From contig CM076259.1 of the NCBI GenBank assembly GCA_038380795.1, positions 79,643,224-79,707,223 on the forward strand: a stretch of DNA of 64,000 nt. Reading direction: 5' to 3'. Under the pieces are notes generated by a model that saw nothing but the letters and a program-made list of their open reading frames with translations, searched no databases and was not told where the DNA came from. This document shows positions 1 through 11,400 of this stretch, piece after piece (position 1 is the stretch's first letter; the number at the start of each line of letters is the position of its first letter). Origin of the DNA: Pyrocephalus nanus (taxonomy: Eukaryota > Chordata > Aves > Passeriformes > Tyrannidae). A program made the translations under genes and the position numbers.

Positions 1-2109
1 TTTCCTCATATCCAGCACTTTTCCAGTTCTCTGCTCTTCAGAATAAAGGGCAAATGCTCCTGGTACTTTGATTACCTAACCACTATCATTTTCATATAAC
101 TGTATTGTTATTTTGCATAACTGTAATAAGAAAACTTATTTGCACAAAGTGCTTGAATCAGCTTATAAATGTTACTGTGTTGCACAAAAATTGCATGGCC
201 TCTGTCAAATTAAACATTGAAATCTACATAAGCCTTAATTCTCTCTCTAACAGCTATCCAATAATCACTAAGCACTCCAATAGCACAAAATTTAAAGTCC
301 ATTACAGATATTTATTATGTTCAGATCTCTTCCGTCACCAAATTAAATAGTTCCCTTCAAACTTGTCCGAAGTATGTGTCCAGTTTGATCTCACTTTGCT
401 GTTAAGCTCACAAAAGTTTTATGAGGTATCAAGTACTGTGAAGTACTCTAGTGAAAGAAAGCGCAGAATGTGCTGCTGCATTTCTTAGATTTCTCTATGG
501 GCTATGCAGTAGAATGTACTGCTCTGTGTGATCCTGACTTTTCAAGGTTAAAGAGAGAAGGATTGAGCATGACAGTATTTGGAAGGAAATGTGGCAATGA
601 GTATCTGTTCCACAGTGTAAACAGGCAGAAACAGCTGTGTGGCATTACCAGGATTCCAGCAATTCACTGCAATTGCAGACTGCAGTATCAAGCAGGAGGA
701 CAACTGGCATCCCTTCTAGTGAACACCTGCAGTATAACAGAAGAGTTGTGCTAGTTGTGCTAATGGAAACCTCTAAAAACTCACTGTAACACATCCAGTC
801 ATACATCTAGAAGTCCATAATAGCCAGAAAGTCATTTCATTTTTCTATAATCTTGCTATTTGTAAAGCCACGAGACTTTAGCATGAAAATAGGGATACAC
901 GTAGGGTTAAAGTGCAAGTGTTTCCATCAAATTCCAGGTACTGTTAACTAACTCTCATTTTTTCTTCAAAGATCTTTTGTTCCTATGCCAGAGTGCTTTT
1001 CAAAGAACTTCCCCTACCTCCCAAGGTTTTGAGAAAAAGAGGGCTACTTAAGAAGATTCCTAACTGACCTCCTAACTGAACTGATGCGGGCAGTGGATCC
1101 AAACTTGCCTCATAAGGGTGAGCACTGAGCTCTGTTCCAGTGGATCTCAACTATCAGGAATGGTCTGAATCTAAGAACAAAAATTTTTCTGGTACAGAAA
1201 TAGTAGCCATTTTAGAACATTCTTCTAGACAAGGCCTCCTACACTTGTAACAACTGGTCTGTGGTAGCACAGCTGTAACGATTTCATCAGAGTAAGCAGA
1301 ATAAATTTTTCAACCCAGCTATCAGCACAAATTCATCAGCTTTTTGGACTATCTAGCTATGAAGCCACAAAAGCCTCCCAGGATCTAAAATATTCAGCAT
1401 TGCCTCATCTTGCAGAGACAGAAGCTTTTAGGAAGAAAACTGGCACATCCAAGGCTTCACTGAGATGCAAAGCTTCCAAGGTTAAAAATGAAGATGAAGC
1501 CTGGAGTTAGTTGAGGCTATGGCAGTGACAAGAGCTGTTGTGCTAGGTTAGGTGATATTGTCTCATGGCTTTGGAGAAAGACTTATGAGCCCTATAAGAA
1601 ATTAGGAATTTATGAGTCCTCAGCTCTTACCATAGTACATTGGGGTGCAGATGTGTTGCCTTGTTCCACATAAGCCGTGGGAATGACTGCCACTTTCAGG
1701 AACAAGGAAAGACAGTACTAAGGATACAGCGTGATAATGTTATTCCAGGTCATACTGAAAAGAATTCTGACTCTAATTAGAGGGAGCTGGAAATAACATG
1801 AAGAGGCTCAATTCTATCTGTGGTCACCTCAGGAAAAGGCTGACTGCTTCAGCACCTGGATTTCAGCACTTCTTGTGCTCTGGTGACTGAGCAGAGCTCA
1901 GAGCAGTAAGAGATATATTGCCCAGGGTGCTGGATAAAGGGATTTGGTATCCAGAAGCCAGATGCCTTTCTAAGGCGTCAGCAGATACGTGTGAATAGGA
2001 TAGATAAGGTATGCTTCACATAATTTCCCCCTTACTACCACAGCTGCCCATCCTGTGCTGATGCAAAGAAAATACTCACAGCCTTGATCCAGATGATTTC
2101 ACTTGGTCT

Positions 2110-2720
2110 TTTGCAGTGAGTGGATCAAGTAAGGTGATGAGTAGGCCTCCTGCCTGGTTCAGTAGGAAGCACATAAAGAGCTTACGCTGCCTGTGCTTGC
2201 CCCAGAGAAAGCAGCCCACTATTTCATTCTATGGTTTGTCACAAGGAGACTTAATTCCCGTCACAAAGGCTGGAGCAATGGAAGTGCTGCTGCACTTTGC
2301 CCCCTGGGGGACCACCCCTGTGGGGCTACCTGAGCCCTGTAGTGTCATTCATCAGCGGAGCTTTGCTTTGGCCAGATGATGAGCTACAGGTCATCCATGA
2401 AAGTCCCACAACCCCCTGCTCTGGGGCAATCATATGAGTCATCTTGTGTTTAATACTCACACCTCCTGCACACTGTTCTGGGGAACAAAGCCGTGAATGT
2501 GGGCCTGCCAGCCCACCACCCAGCAGCTCTGCAGAGCCACCTCTCTGCTGCAAAAACAAAAGAGTACAGAATCTCTTACATAAAGGGCTGGAGATGAGCA
2601 GTGGAGGAGGGAGGGAGGTATCTTCCCATAATATCCTGTCTCGGGGAGTCTGCCAGCAGACAAAGCAAGCTCTCTGGAAGCAGTTCAGCTTCCTGCGTTG
2701 TTGAATAGGTCTGAACCTAC
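2110..2720. other. GC-raised patch with short overlapping open frames
   Basis: Compared with the flanks this interval is richer in G and C and contains overlapping open frames on both strands (2116-2379 and 2444-2704 plus; 2326-2559 and 2457-2663 minus). None has a motif I recognise, and overlapping frames on both strands are what raised GC gives by lowering stop-codon frequency. It could be a decayed repeat, a pseudogene remnant, a regulatory segment or chance. I do not assign a function. Confidence 0.35.
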
Positions 2721-2841
2721 TGTGTTCCTACTGTCTCTCTTTAGACTCGAAAATTTTTGAGTATGAAAGAATGAAATTTTGCCCAAATGAGCTCTGCTGC
2801 ACAGATCTGCAGTAGGAAGTGCACTTTGTCCATTGTCATAA

Positions 2842-2880
2842 GAAAACAAAAAACAAAAAACAAAAAGCAAAAAACAAAAC
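2842..2880. repeat. (CAAAAAA)n-type A-rich simple repeat
   Basis: A run of A tracts separated by single C or GC bases with a period of about seven. It could be the decayed A-rich tail of an old retrotransposed sequence, but no such sequence is recognisable upstream. Similar C/A repeats recur at 36681-36721 and 42916-42947. Confidence 0.75.
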
Positions 2881-4469
2881 AGATAAAATAATCTACCTAA
2901 ATAAGTTAATAGACTCTGGCACACCTTCAAGATATGCAGAGGGTCTCTGAAAGCCACTACTTTTAAGGCTTTTATCCTTTTCTCCCTCTCCACTCAAAAC
3001 CAGCATTTTTGTGGTGCAGCCTGTGACTGGGCAACAAACAGAACAATCAGCTGATCACTGATTATTTTTAAGTTATTTTGAATTCACAAAGACTATCTTT
3101 TTAGCACTGCCCTTGATTAGACAATTTCCTTTTAAGAAATGGATGGGCTCACTCAGTTAATGAAGAAGAAAGCACCCTACTGATACTCCAGTCACCAAGC
3201 AGCTACTGAATGTAAATATGCCCTAAAAGGAACGATGCTGTATAACTGTTTACAGGGAAAAAACCTAACAACCTGAATAAAATTGAACAGCTAAGTTATT
3301 TTCATTGCTTCAGAACAGTTGTCTCAGAAACCCCCAGATAGTTTATTGGATATCTTAAAAATCTCTGACAGAATGTCAGAATAACACTGTGGCTTTTACT
3401 ACCTTTAAGTTTAGTAACCAGTGTGAAAAGAGCTACTTCCCAAAACTGAAGATACACTTAGACCACACACACGCTTTTCCCTTTTGGGCAGCCATAATCT
3501 ATTGGCAGGGCAACCACTGTCAAAACCCGCTGACTCTATTTTAAATAACAGTGGCAAATAAAGGATAAAAAACAAAGTAGTCTACTCTTGGCGTTTTTTT
3601 CTCATTTTTTCTAATTCCATATTTATCATATACTTATTACTTTTTTTTACTGAAAAAGGTAGGATTGTGAGCCTGAGCTTCAAAATATCTCACTAATTTT
3701 CCAATTACATTCTTCAGGCCTGGGTCCTATTACATTGCACAAACATTTAAATACACAAATATTGCTTGTCATGAAGATTTATTTCCAGACAAAAAGATAC
3801 TATGAGAAGCCATCTAACAATATGAGTGGGCCACAGTGGCACTGTTCCTTTGAGGCTTTTTTCTCTATTACTGGCTTTCCCAACTGTCTTTTAAGAGCAT
3901 GATGAACCACTTACTGATTATGAGTGATCTCATCAGCACTAACAATGTCCTCAAGACTCAGTGCTATGTCTCCTTTGAAGCACTTCCATCAGTAGCCAAG
4001 GATCACATGGTAATTATCAAAGGCATCAGAGGTAATTCAAACTATTTTGCAGCTTATTATAAGCACGTTTGATATACTGCATCCTTTCCCGATTGCAGAC
4101 GACCCACATGTGCTACGAACAGCTTAAAATTTAACACCTCTGACCTACACAAGCCTTATTTGTAATACAAAGTAGGATATCTCTTTTTTATAGCTGTCCT
4201 GGTTTCAGCTGGGATAGAGTTAATTTCCTCTCAGTAGCTCGTACAGTGCTGTGTTTGGGATTCAGAATGAGAATAACATTGATAAGGGACTGGTGTTTTG
4301 GCTTTTGCTAGGTCGTGTTTATCTTAAGTCAAGGGCTTTTTTCCTGTGTGTGCCTTCTGCTCAGCTTGTGAGGACATACATAAAGGAGAAAAACTAGGAG
4401 GGACCATAGCCAGAAGGGAGACCTGAACTGGCCAGAAGGATATTCTACATCACAGAACATCAATCTGAG

Positions 4470-4477
4470 TATATAAA
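4470..4477 (+). promoter_or_regulatory. TATA box of the solo LTR
   Basis: TATATAAA lies about 275 bp into the LTR, where a U3 core promoter is expected. Transcription would start roughly 25-30 bp downstream, near 4500, and read toward the unique DNA on the right. Whether it is still active cannot be told from sequence. Confidence 0.55.
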
Positions 4478-4633
4478 TTGTGGGAATTACCTGGAAGGGG
4501 GGCCAATCTGGGTTCAGGCACAGGGTCTGGCACAGCTGTTGATGAACAATTGTTTAGGTTTATTTCTTTCCCCCTTCTATTATAATAATTATAATTATTT
4601 ACATTATTATTGTATTTTACTTAGTTTTCAATT

Positions 4634-4639
4634 ATTAAA
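4634..4639 (+). terminator. ATTAAA poly(A) signal of the solo LTR
   Basis: The variant signal ATTAAA is followed within about 30 bp by GT/T-rich sequence, as expected for a cleavage site. Together with the TATA box it implies an R region of roughly 150 bp. Confidence 0.45.
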
Positions 4640-4768
4640 CTGTTCTTATCTCAACCTGTAAGTTTTACTTTTGATTCTCATGCCCATTCCACTGGGGTAG
4701 GGAGTGGAGAGGGTGGGGTTGAGTGAATGAGTAGCTGTGTGGTTACCAGCTGGGCTTAAACCACAACA

Positions 4769-7700
4769 TATTCCTAGAAAGAACCTATCCCATCACCAAC
4801 GACAGCTGAAGTTACAGCAGTAAATGGTGTTTTCTTCTCTTTATATTTCTATATAGGGACCTTGTTTGAAAGCTGGGTTGATATACCAGGAGTTTCTCCG
4901 TGCACTTGAGAAAAAGATTGTCATATCCTCCATAGTGCATGGAAATAAACAGATGCCTTTCACAGCAATCCACCAACATGTTGTAGCCATAACTACTGTT
5001 AGGACTCTGATTCTTTCTGTACACTATACTTAGAACGTTAATTGTTAATTAATGAAAAATTAAGTAGGCATCTTTCTAGTGAAAACTGCATGGGAACCAA
5101 TGCAGTTCCAATAAGATATTGCATAAATTACTTACATTTTTGGACAACATTGAACATACTGAATTAAGCATTATCTACAAGGAGAAACTTTCAAACAGAA
5201 TTACCATACTAAGCTATCAAGTCTCCCAGATGACTTAAAATGTATACTCTTGATTTTATTTGAAAAACAGTACCTTTAAAATTAAGATTTGTTTGCTATT
5301 TCACAGATCAGAAATTACTTTAACTCTACAGACTGCTTACCATGAGAAGATAAGCTGTAATGGGACCACTTTCTTCTCATATTTGCATCCACCCAACTAA
5401 TACTTGCCTAAGCCTATATGATCATCTTTTAACAGCAACATCTCTCTCCTCTAATAGACTTCAGGGGCTAGTTTTCAGGAAGAGGAAGAAAGAGACCGTA
5501 AGGCCTTATTAAGCTCCAACCCCTGATTCTCTCATATCACTCTTCACTCATCATCTCCCTTCACTTCCACAGTCCTGGCAACTCATTGCTTTCCAGTTGC
5601 TTTGCAGGCAAAGGGAGAAGCAGCAGAGACACACCAAAGGCAGGTTGTGTGCATGGGCACATATACACACCTCCTCTGGCCCAGAAGCTTTGTCATATCA
5701 GACTGCCTCCAGCACATGACCCATGTGGGCCCATGGTGTGACTAAATATGACAGCGTGGTCCAGCTAACTCCACCATGTGACAATTAAACCTGACTCTGC
5801 ACATATCTCTTCCAAATCAGGTCCTGAACACCTGTCTTCATCTTCACTGACAATGCTACACATTTGTCATCCAGTTCAAGGTGGAGAAACTGAACAATAT
5901 GCTCTGTGACCATTAGTAAACCCATGGCACTTGTCCACAGAAAAAAAAATTATACATGAGTACTGATGAAATCTAACATATTTCTCCCAAGCAGCCTCAT
6001 TTATACTCCTGCACTATTTATGGGGGGAATTATTTGATAAACAAAATGCCTTTTTATGATGCCAAACACCTTTTAAACTGACTTGCCTAACCCAGCACTG
6101 GGTATGAGGGGGATAAGCAGGAAGCATGTTGCAGAAATGTACCACAGCAACAAGTCACCTGGAATAATTTAATAACCACCAGTTCAACACATGCCTTTTC
6201 TCACACATGGATACATCTATTTCAGCATCCTCATGTTACGGACTGAGGAACCTCTGCGCTGTCACCAGGCACTGCTTTAAGTAGCTGAGAAGTTTAAAGT
6301 AGTGGCAAACACTGCAGAACAGCTATGCTGTACCATTCTGCTATTATTATTTTTTTTCTCAGTATGCTTCCCAAGGGATAGAAGTGCACTCCACAGTGTA
6401 CAAACAACATCAAACCATTATCTTCAAAGCATGAAAAATATACCAAAGTGAAACGCAATTCAGAGGACGACCTTTTTGTGCTATTATCTGCAGTGCACTA
6501 ATTAATTTTATCTGCTATGCACAAATGAAATGAATAGCGTCTTCTAAAAATATGTGAATGAATGGAGGAAGACATGAATAAACAAATAAATGGAAATCGT
6601 GAGAAGCTTCTTCCAATACATCCCCTTTTGTTCCACTTTATGAAGCTGTACAGAGGGGCAAAAATGAAAGACAGCAGCTAACAACCCTATGTCTGTGCTT
6701 TGAAGTGCACACTTGTTCACTCTGAAGTATTACCAAGAATTATTTTGGCTTCAGATGCCAAAAAAATCTTCCAGCAAATGGGACTTCATTACACCTGCCA
6801 TCCAGTATTAGAGAAAAAAACATTGGTGTCATTCATGCTTTTAGATACCAGCAAAATCTTGGTGGCCCAGGTATTACCTGGGTGACCTGTGTCATGTTTC
6901 AGCTGTGGGTGTAAGGTCTGACTTAAAATGGAATAAACTAGGAACTCAGGGAAGAAGTTTCTGCAGAACTATTGTAAACTCACAAAGTAAGCAACTCGAA
7001 CAAGTGCTTAAACTTTAAAGTTTTTTAACAAGGCAAACCACTCTGTTACACACCACACAGCCCAGCTATTCTTAAAATAGATCAGCATAGGCAGATGTCG
7101 CTGAGAAAACCCAAACTGGCGTTCTTGCATGCATTTTAAAGAGTGTTTTCACATCTCTCATCCCTAAATTTTAGCAACAGACATGTTCCTGACCTTAATC
7201 CAATGGTATCAGGCCTTGTATTTCTGAAAATAAGTCACAGAAAGAAGTTAAGCAGAGCCAAGGGATACACTTGGCTTTGGTTTTGCAAATCCCCTTGGCT
7301 CTACCCCCTGATGAGTTCTAGTCATCAACACTCACACTTTTAAGGTAATTTTCCACCAAATAATTACAGAAACTCAGAGATATTTTTTTTTCCATCAGAA
7401 ATATACGCACTTTTTCATTTTTTACAACTATGCAAATTCAATGTTACTTCCCCTTTCTCCTTTCCAGTAAAATGAGTATCACAGAGAGACTGAGCTTTCC
7501 CAAAGAAAGGGTTGGTTCACTACAAAGTGTCATTTTAACTTTCTTAATGACATAACAACACTGACTGAGGTCACTTTTTCATCTTCAAGTTCTCTCTCCA
7601 TTTCTTAACTTCGGGAGAATTATTTTTAACCCCAGGGCTCAGCCACACAGTGTTCTGTGGTGCTAACTGGATTCATTGAAAAACTTTGGAGATCTAGTTT

Positions 7701-8190
7701 TGGGGATTGTCTGCACATTAGGTCAATGGCCCCTGTTGGTATTTAATTTGCACTGATCACTCAGTCATGTAAAGCTGTACGTTAATTAGGCCAATAACTG
7801 AAACATATTGTAAGGAGCTTTGCAAAGCTGACAAAGATTACTGAAGTATCAAACAAATAAGAAGGGAAGAACACATTTCAATGGGATGATTAATTGTATG
7901 AACAATTTATTTTTAAACTATTGTGTTGGGGGTTTTTTAATCCTTAATTGAAAAAATAAGTTAAATGCAAGAACAGAGAAAGCTCCTTACTCCTCTCCTG
8001 CTATAAACAGTGACATTTCCTGAAGCCAGAAGTACCATAGCATATCAGTAATAAAGTAACACAATTATTCCTTACTTTATAAATAGTTTTTCAGTAATTT
8101 GGAATTTTTTCCTTTAAATTTTGAAATCAAGATAGTTCATCAAAATTAGAGGGTTTATTTTAAAAATTATAAAAAATATGTATTCTTCAT
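4769..8190. other. Unique AT-rich non-coding DNA, no gene seen
   Basis: No repeat family or exon is recognised. Open frames are short (70 codons or fewer). Two AT-rich stretches, about 6455-6600 and 7725-7930, contain clustered homeodomain-type TAATTA/TTAATT cores and low repetitiveness, and are put forward in the findings as candidate conserved non-coding elements. This is a guess from texture alone. Confidence 0.55.
8185..8190 (+). repeat. Left target-site duplication CTTCAT
   Basis: This hexamer is repeated exactly at 8687-8692 on the other side of the solo LTR. The perfect match suggests the insertion is not very old, or that the site has been spared mutation. Confidence 0.7.
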
Positions 8191-8340
8191 TAACACGGTT
8201 TGATATCTTGGGGTCTTCTCTGGACCAGCGAGCTCACAGCTGAGCTGTGGTTTCTCTCATTGTGCCCGGTGGTGTACCGGCCGAGCTCAGAGGTCAAATC
8301 ACACAGAGACACCAGCTGTGGGTGCTAAAGCTGACCTAAC

Positions 8341-8346
8341 TTTATT
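8341..8346 (-). terminator. AATAAA poly(A) signal of the reverse solo LTR
   Basis: The minus strand reads AATAAA here. It is followed by a GT-rich segment centred on about 8300 (GGTGTCTCTGTGTG on the minus strand), as expected downstream of a cleavage site. It lies about 60 bp downstream of the TATA-like element at 8405-8413, which implies a short R region. Confidence 0.55.
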
Positions 8347-8404
8347 TTACAAAACAGAGGGGGTTTATATGCAGATAAGGAAGGTTCTGGAAAAAGGGGA
8401 TAGG

Positions 8405-8413
8405 TATATATAA
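8405..8413 (-). promoter_or_regulatory. TATA-like box of the reverse solo LTR
   Basis: The minus strand reads TTATATATA. A second TATA-like stretch, ATATAAA on the minus strand at 8364-8370, lies too close to the AATAAA signal to be the main one. Either could act; activity is unknown. Confidence 0.4.
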
Positions 8414-11400
8414 ACTTGGACAGGGCATTGGATAGGATTTAAGATTGATATACTTAATAGGGGGGATACATGCATCTTCTAGATAACTACTAAGTTCTTA
8501 ATTGGGAAAACTCACTGTCCCTGACGAGAAATTGGCCAATCAGAGAAACCTGCTCTCCCCCAGTAGGAGAGAGAGCTCACAATCTAACAAACAGTCTTTA
8601 TGTCTGATGCTGTCTGGCCTATGTTGCCAGAAGTCATTTCTTTCCACCTTCTAAACTCCTTATCCTCATCCAGATTACTCCCAACACTTCATGTTCATTA
8701 TAAAAATCTTGAAAATGTCACATGAAAAAGAGGGGTAGAAAGAAGTTATCAAAAGAAAAAATCATGTTATTTTCACTGCAAAATATTACATATGCTTGAG
8801 AAGTATTTTATATTTTTAATGAAATATATAAAAGAAGATTTGGGTGTCTTTTCATTGCTTATAAAGTTTCAAGCCTTTGAACATTGCATAGTTATGATTC
8901 CCCTTATTTTGGAAGTGAAAAAAAAGAGGCATAAAATGATTTGAGACCCAGGGTTCGGAAATGTTCGATAGCTTTGATGTCTTCCACATTGTGGAACTAA
9001 AATTAGTTACTCTGGACTGTATTTTGAGGTTTTGAATATTATTGCTCTCACTGGTATTTCTGCAGATGTCTTAACACAGAAAAAAACATTACCAGGACTT
9101 ACTTTTTTTACAGGAGGTCCATAACTTTAGAACTGAGTCCATATGTTGTCCCAGAAATCCCTAAATTGTTGAAGCATGCTGCAGACAAGTTAAAGTTCTT
9201 TTCTGTTGAAGAAATTTGCTGATTTTACATGCTACACCTTCTGAATGACACTATGTTGAGAAATCTCACATTCTTCAGAGAATAAGCACCACTTTATCCT
9301 GCAAGTGATCTCAGGGATTACAGTAAGAATTTTAAAGGATAAGAGACATTACTTGACTTGAGTAAAGGAAGAAAAATCTGGTAAAACTTAAATATTAGGC
9401 TTTCAAGGAGTTTACAAGTCTTAGAAGGATTTCCAAGTTAAATAATGCTTTATTTGAGAAATTTCTGTTATATTCTACACTGGAAAACATGTATTATACC
9501 CTAACAGTGGGATTGTGCTAACATCAAGAATCTCACTATTAACAAGCCTCAGCCGTATTTTAAACCCATTTCATTTTTTCAGTTCAAGTTTATATTTTGC
9601 AGTTTTAAGTGAACACCTTGTGTAAGGCTGTCACTTCTTTTTTTTCTACCAGCAGGTAGACACAAAGTTGATTGCCTAATTAAACAGTAATGCTACAAGA
9701 AACAAATTAGCACCAAATCTATTTAGAAGAAAATTACATAAAGAAATAATTAATCAGTTAATAAAATCATAGAAGTCAAATGAATCAGCTTACACAAAAA
9801 AAAGATGCATTTCAGCATGATGTCATCCCAAAGATACACTTTTTCAAAGAAGGCTTTTATTTGTACAACCATCATTTACATTCTCAGTTTTTAAAACGCT
9901 ATGAAACAAATTAGGAATTAATATTAAAAAGAGATTATTTATTTCCTTTTACTATTGTCAACATGTTGTATATCTGATGGGTTCCTTCAGTTCAGGGTCT
10001 AGTTTTATTTGTACTGGAGCAAAAAAAACCAAAACTTGATGCATTTTGCTTTTAAATATCAGTTTCTGATTTTGCCAGTCAATGTTTATTGCAGCTATTC
10101 AAGCGTGAGGGACATTTACCTATTGATTATTTGATTTTACCCAGTATGATAATTTACCACTACTTCTTATTTTTATAATAAGATTAAACTGGAGGCAAAA
10201 TATTTCTGGATGGAAAAAAGACAATGACGTAAACAGGATCTTAAAAATGCCATATAATAGGTATTTTTTCCTGAGATGTAAAGTTCTACAGCCTCCAAAT
10301 GTACTGTTTGATCATTAAAAATAAAATAAATTTATCATTTAAACTAGCACTTATCAGTTTTAATTGATTTTAATACATCTTCCTTCAATTACATAAATCT
10401 GGATATAAAAAACTGAACTTTAATTGGGAGCTCAGGCTTAACAGAATCAATATGCAGAAGGTTCTGCAATCTGTCCACATCTCTTTAGACAACATGATCT
10501 TTCCACTGCTGTGTTCAATGCAGGACTGCACATCATGATTTCAGAATGATTAAGAAATTGAGACAACAGCAAATGCTAAATCAAGTTAAGGTAAATTTTA
10601 TTGTTGAAATTACAGTTTGAAGACAGATATTTACTTGCTAATACACTGCAGAATTAAAGTCTCTGTGTCTGTCTGCTTCATGATATATTTCTAATGAAAA
10701 AATAATTATTTACCAGAATTTTTTCTCAGGAATGACTTATTATCATTAACCCTTCAGGTACCTATATTATTTCATAAACTTTGTCATGTATATTTTTTTT
10801 TCCTAGCTTTCACATCCCTTCATAAAATCTTTAAATATACTGTACAGAAATAGAAATTAGTATTATGTCATTGACAACATCTCTTCATCTTTGTCTTCCA
10901 TAAAAGGACTTTAAAATTGCTGTCTTCATATAAAGTAGAAAGCAACTCCAACCACTTGGAAACTATTTTTATACACTATTGACTGTAGGCTTAAGAGAGT
11001 GCCAGAGATCTGATGAAATTTCATTGAATATAAACAGTTCTGAACCTTTTGAAGCTGAAAACAAGAAGGAAATCCTACAGTATTGCAAACAGTCATACTT
11101 AATTTTTTACCATAGTTACGTGATCTATATGAATGATTATGCATAATATGTAGTAAACCAATATACTTTCTCCAAAATCTTCTTTATCACATTGTATTTT
11201 CTTATTTCATAATGTTAGTACTGCAAAAGTTTCAAGAATCCTGTTATTGAGCTATGCTAGGGTTGCATTTGTGATCTACTCGATTTACATGCTGCCCTAC
11301 ATCTGACAGTCACTTCTAAGCAATTGAGAAATTTCTTCTGCACAAAGTCTTGCTGCTATCTCTGCAGATGCATGCAAACTGCTCTCCTACTCACTTTTGA

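Larger units (their letters stand above)
1..4194. other. Unique AT-rich non-coding DNA, no gene seen
   Basis: I see no repeat family, RNA gene or exon that I can support here. Open frames are short (all about 100 codons or fewer), lack recognisable motifs and are compatible with chance. Two sub-regions stand out and are listed separately: a more GC-rich patch around 2110-2720 and an A-rich simple repeat at 2842-2880. The stretch may be intronic or intergenic; nothing in the sequence decides between them. Confidence 0.6.
4195..4768 (+). mobile_element. Solo LTR of an avian endogenous retrovirus
   Basis: This 574-bp block starts TGTCCTGGTTTC and ends AAACCACAACA. The terminal 11 bases form an imperfect inverted repeat (9 of 11), with the TG...CA ends of retroviral LTRs. 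The start resembles an LTR family I know as common in passerine and other neoavian genomes; the exact family name needs a repeat library. Inside are a TATA box at 4470-4477 and an ATTAAA poly(A) signal at 4634-4639, giving a normal U3-R-U5 order on the plus strand. No gag, pol or env follows and no second LTR is in the window, so it is a solo LTR left by recombination between two LTRs. The flanking hexamers TATAGC and TATTCC match at only 4 of 6 positions, so the target duplication is either decayed or not real. The insertion is probably old. Confidence 0.88.
8191..8686 (-). mobile_element. Solo LTR of an avian endogenous retrovirus, reverse orientation
   Basis: Read on the minus strand, this 496-bp block begins TGTTGGGAGT and ends CCGTGTTA. 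It is flanked by a perfect 6-bp direct repeat, CTTCAT, at 8185-8190 and 8687-8692. Minus-strand order fits an LTR: a TATA-like TTATATATA at 8405-8413, AATAAA at 8341-8346, then GT-rich sequence and a GC-richer U5-like end. A 6-bp duplication is typical of alpha/beta-like (class II, ERVK-type) avian elements. The 3' terminus reads TA instead of the expected CA, which one transition at 8192 would explain. An alternative boundary, 8201-8691, has proper TG...CA ends but no target duplication. No internal retroviral genes or partner LTR are present, so it is a solo LTR. The family name is not known to me. Confidence 0.8.
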
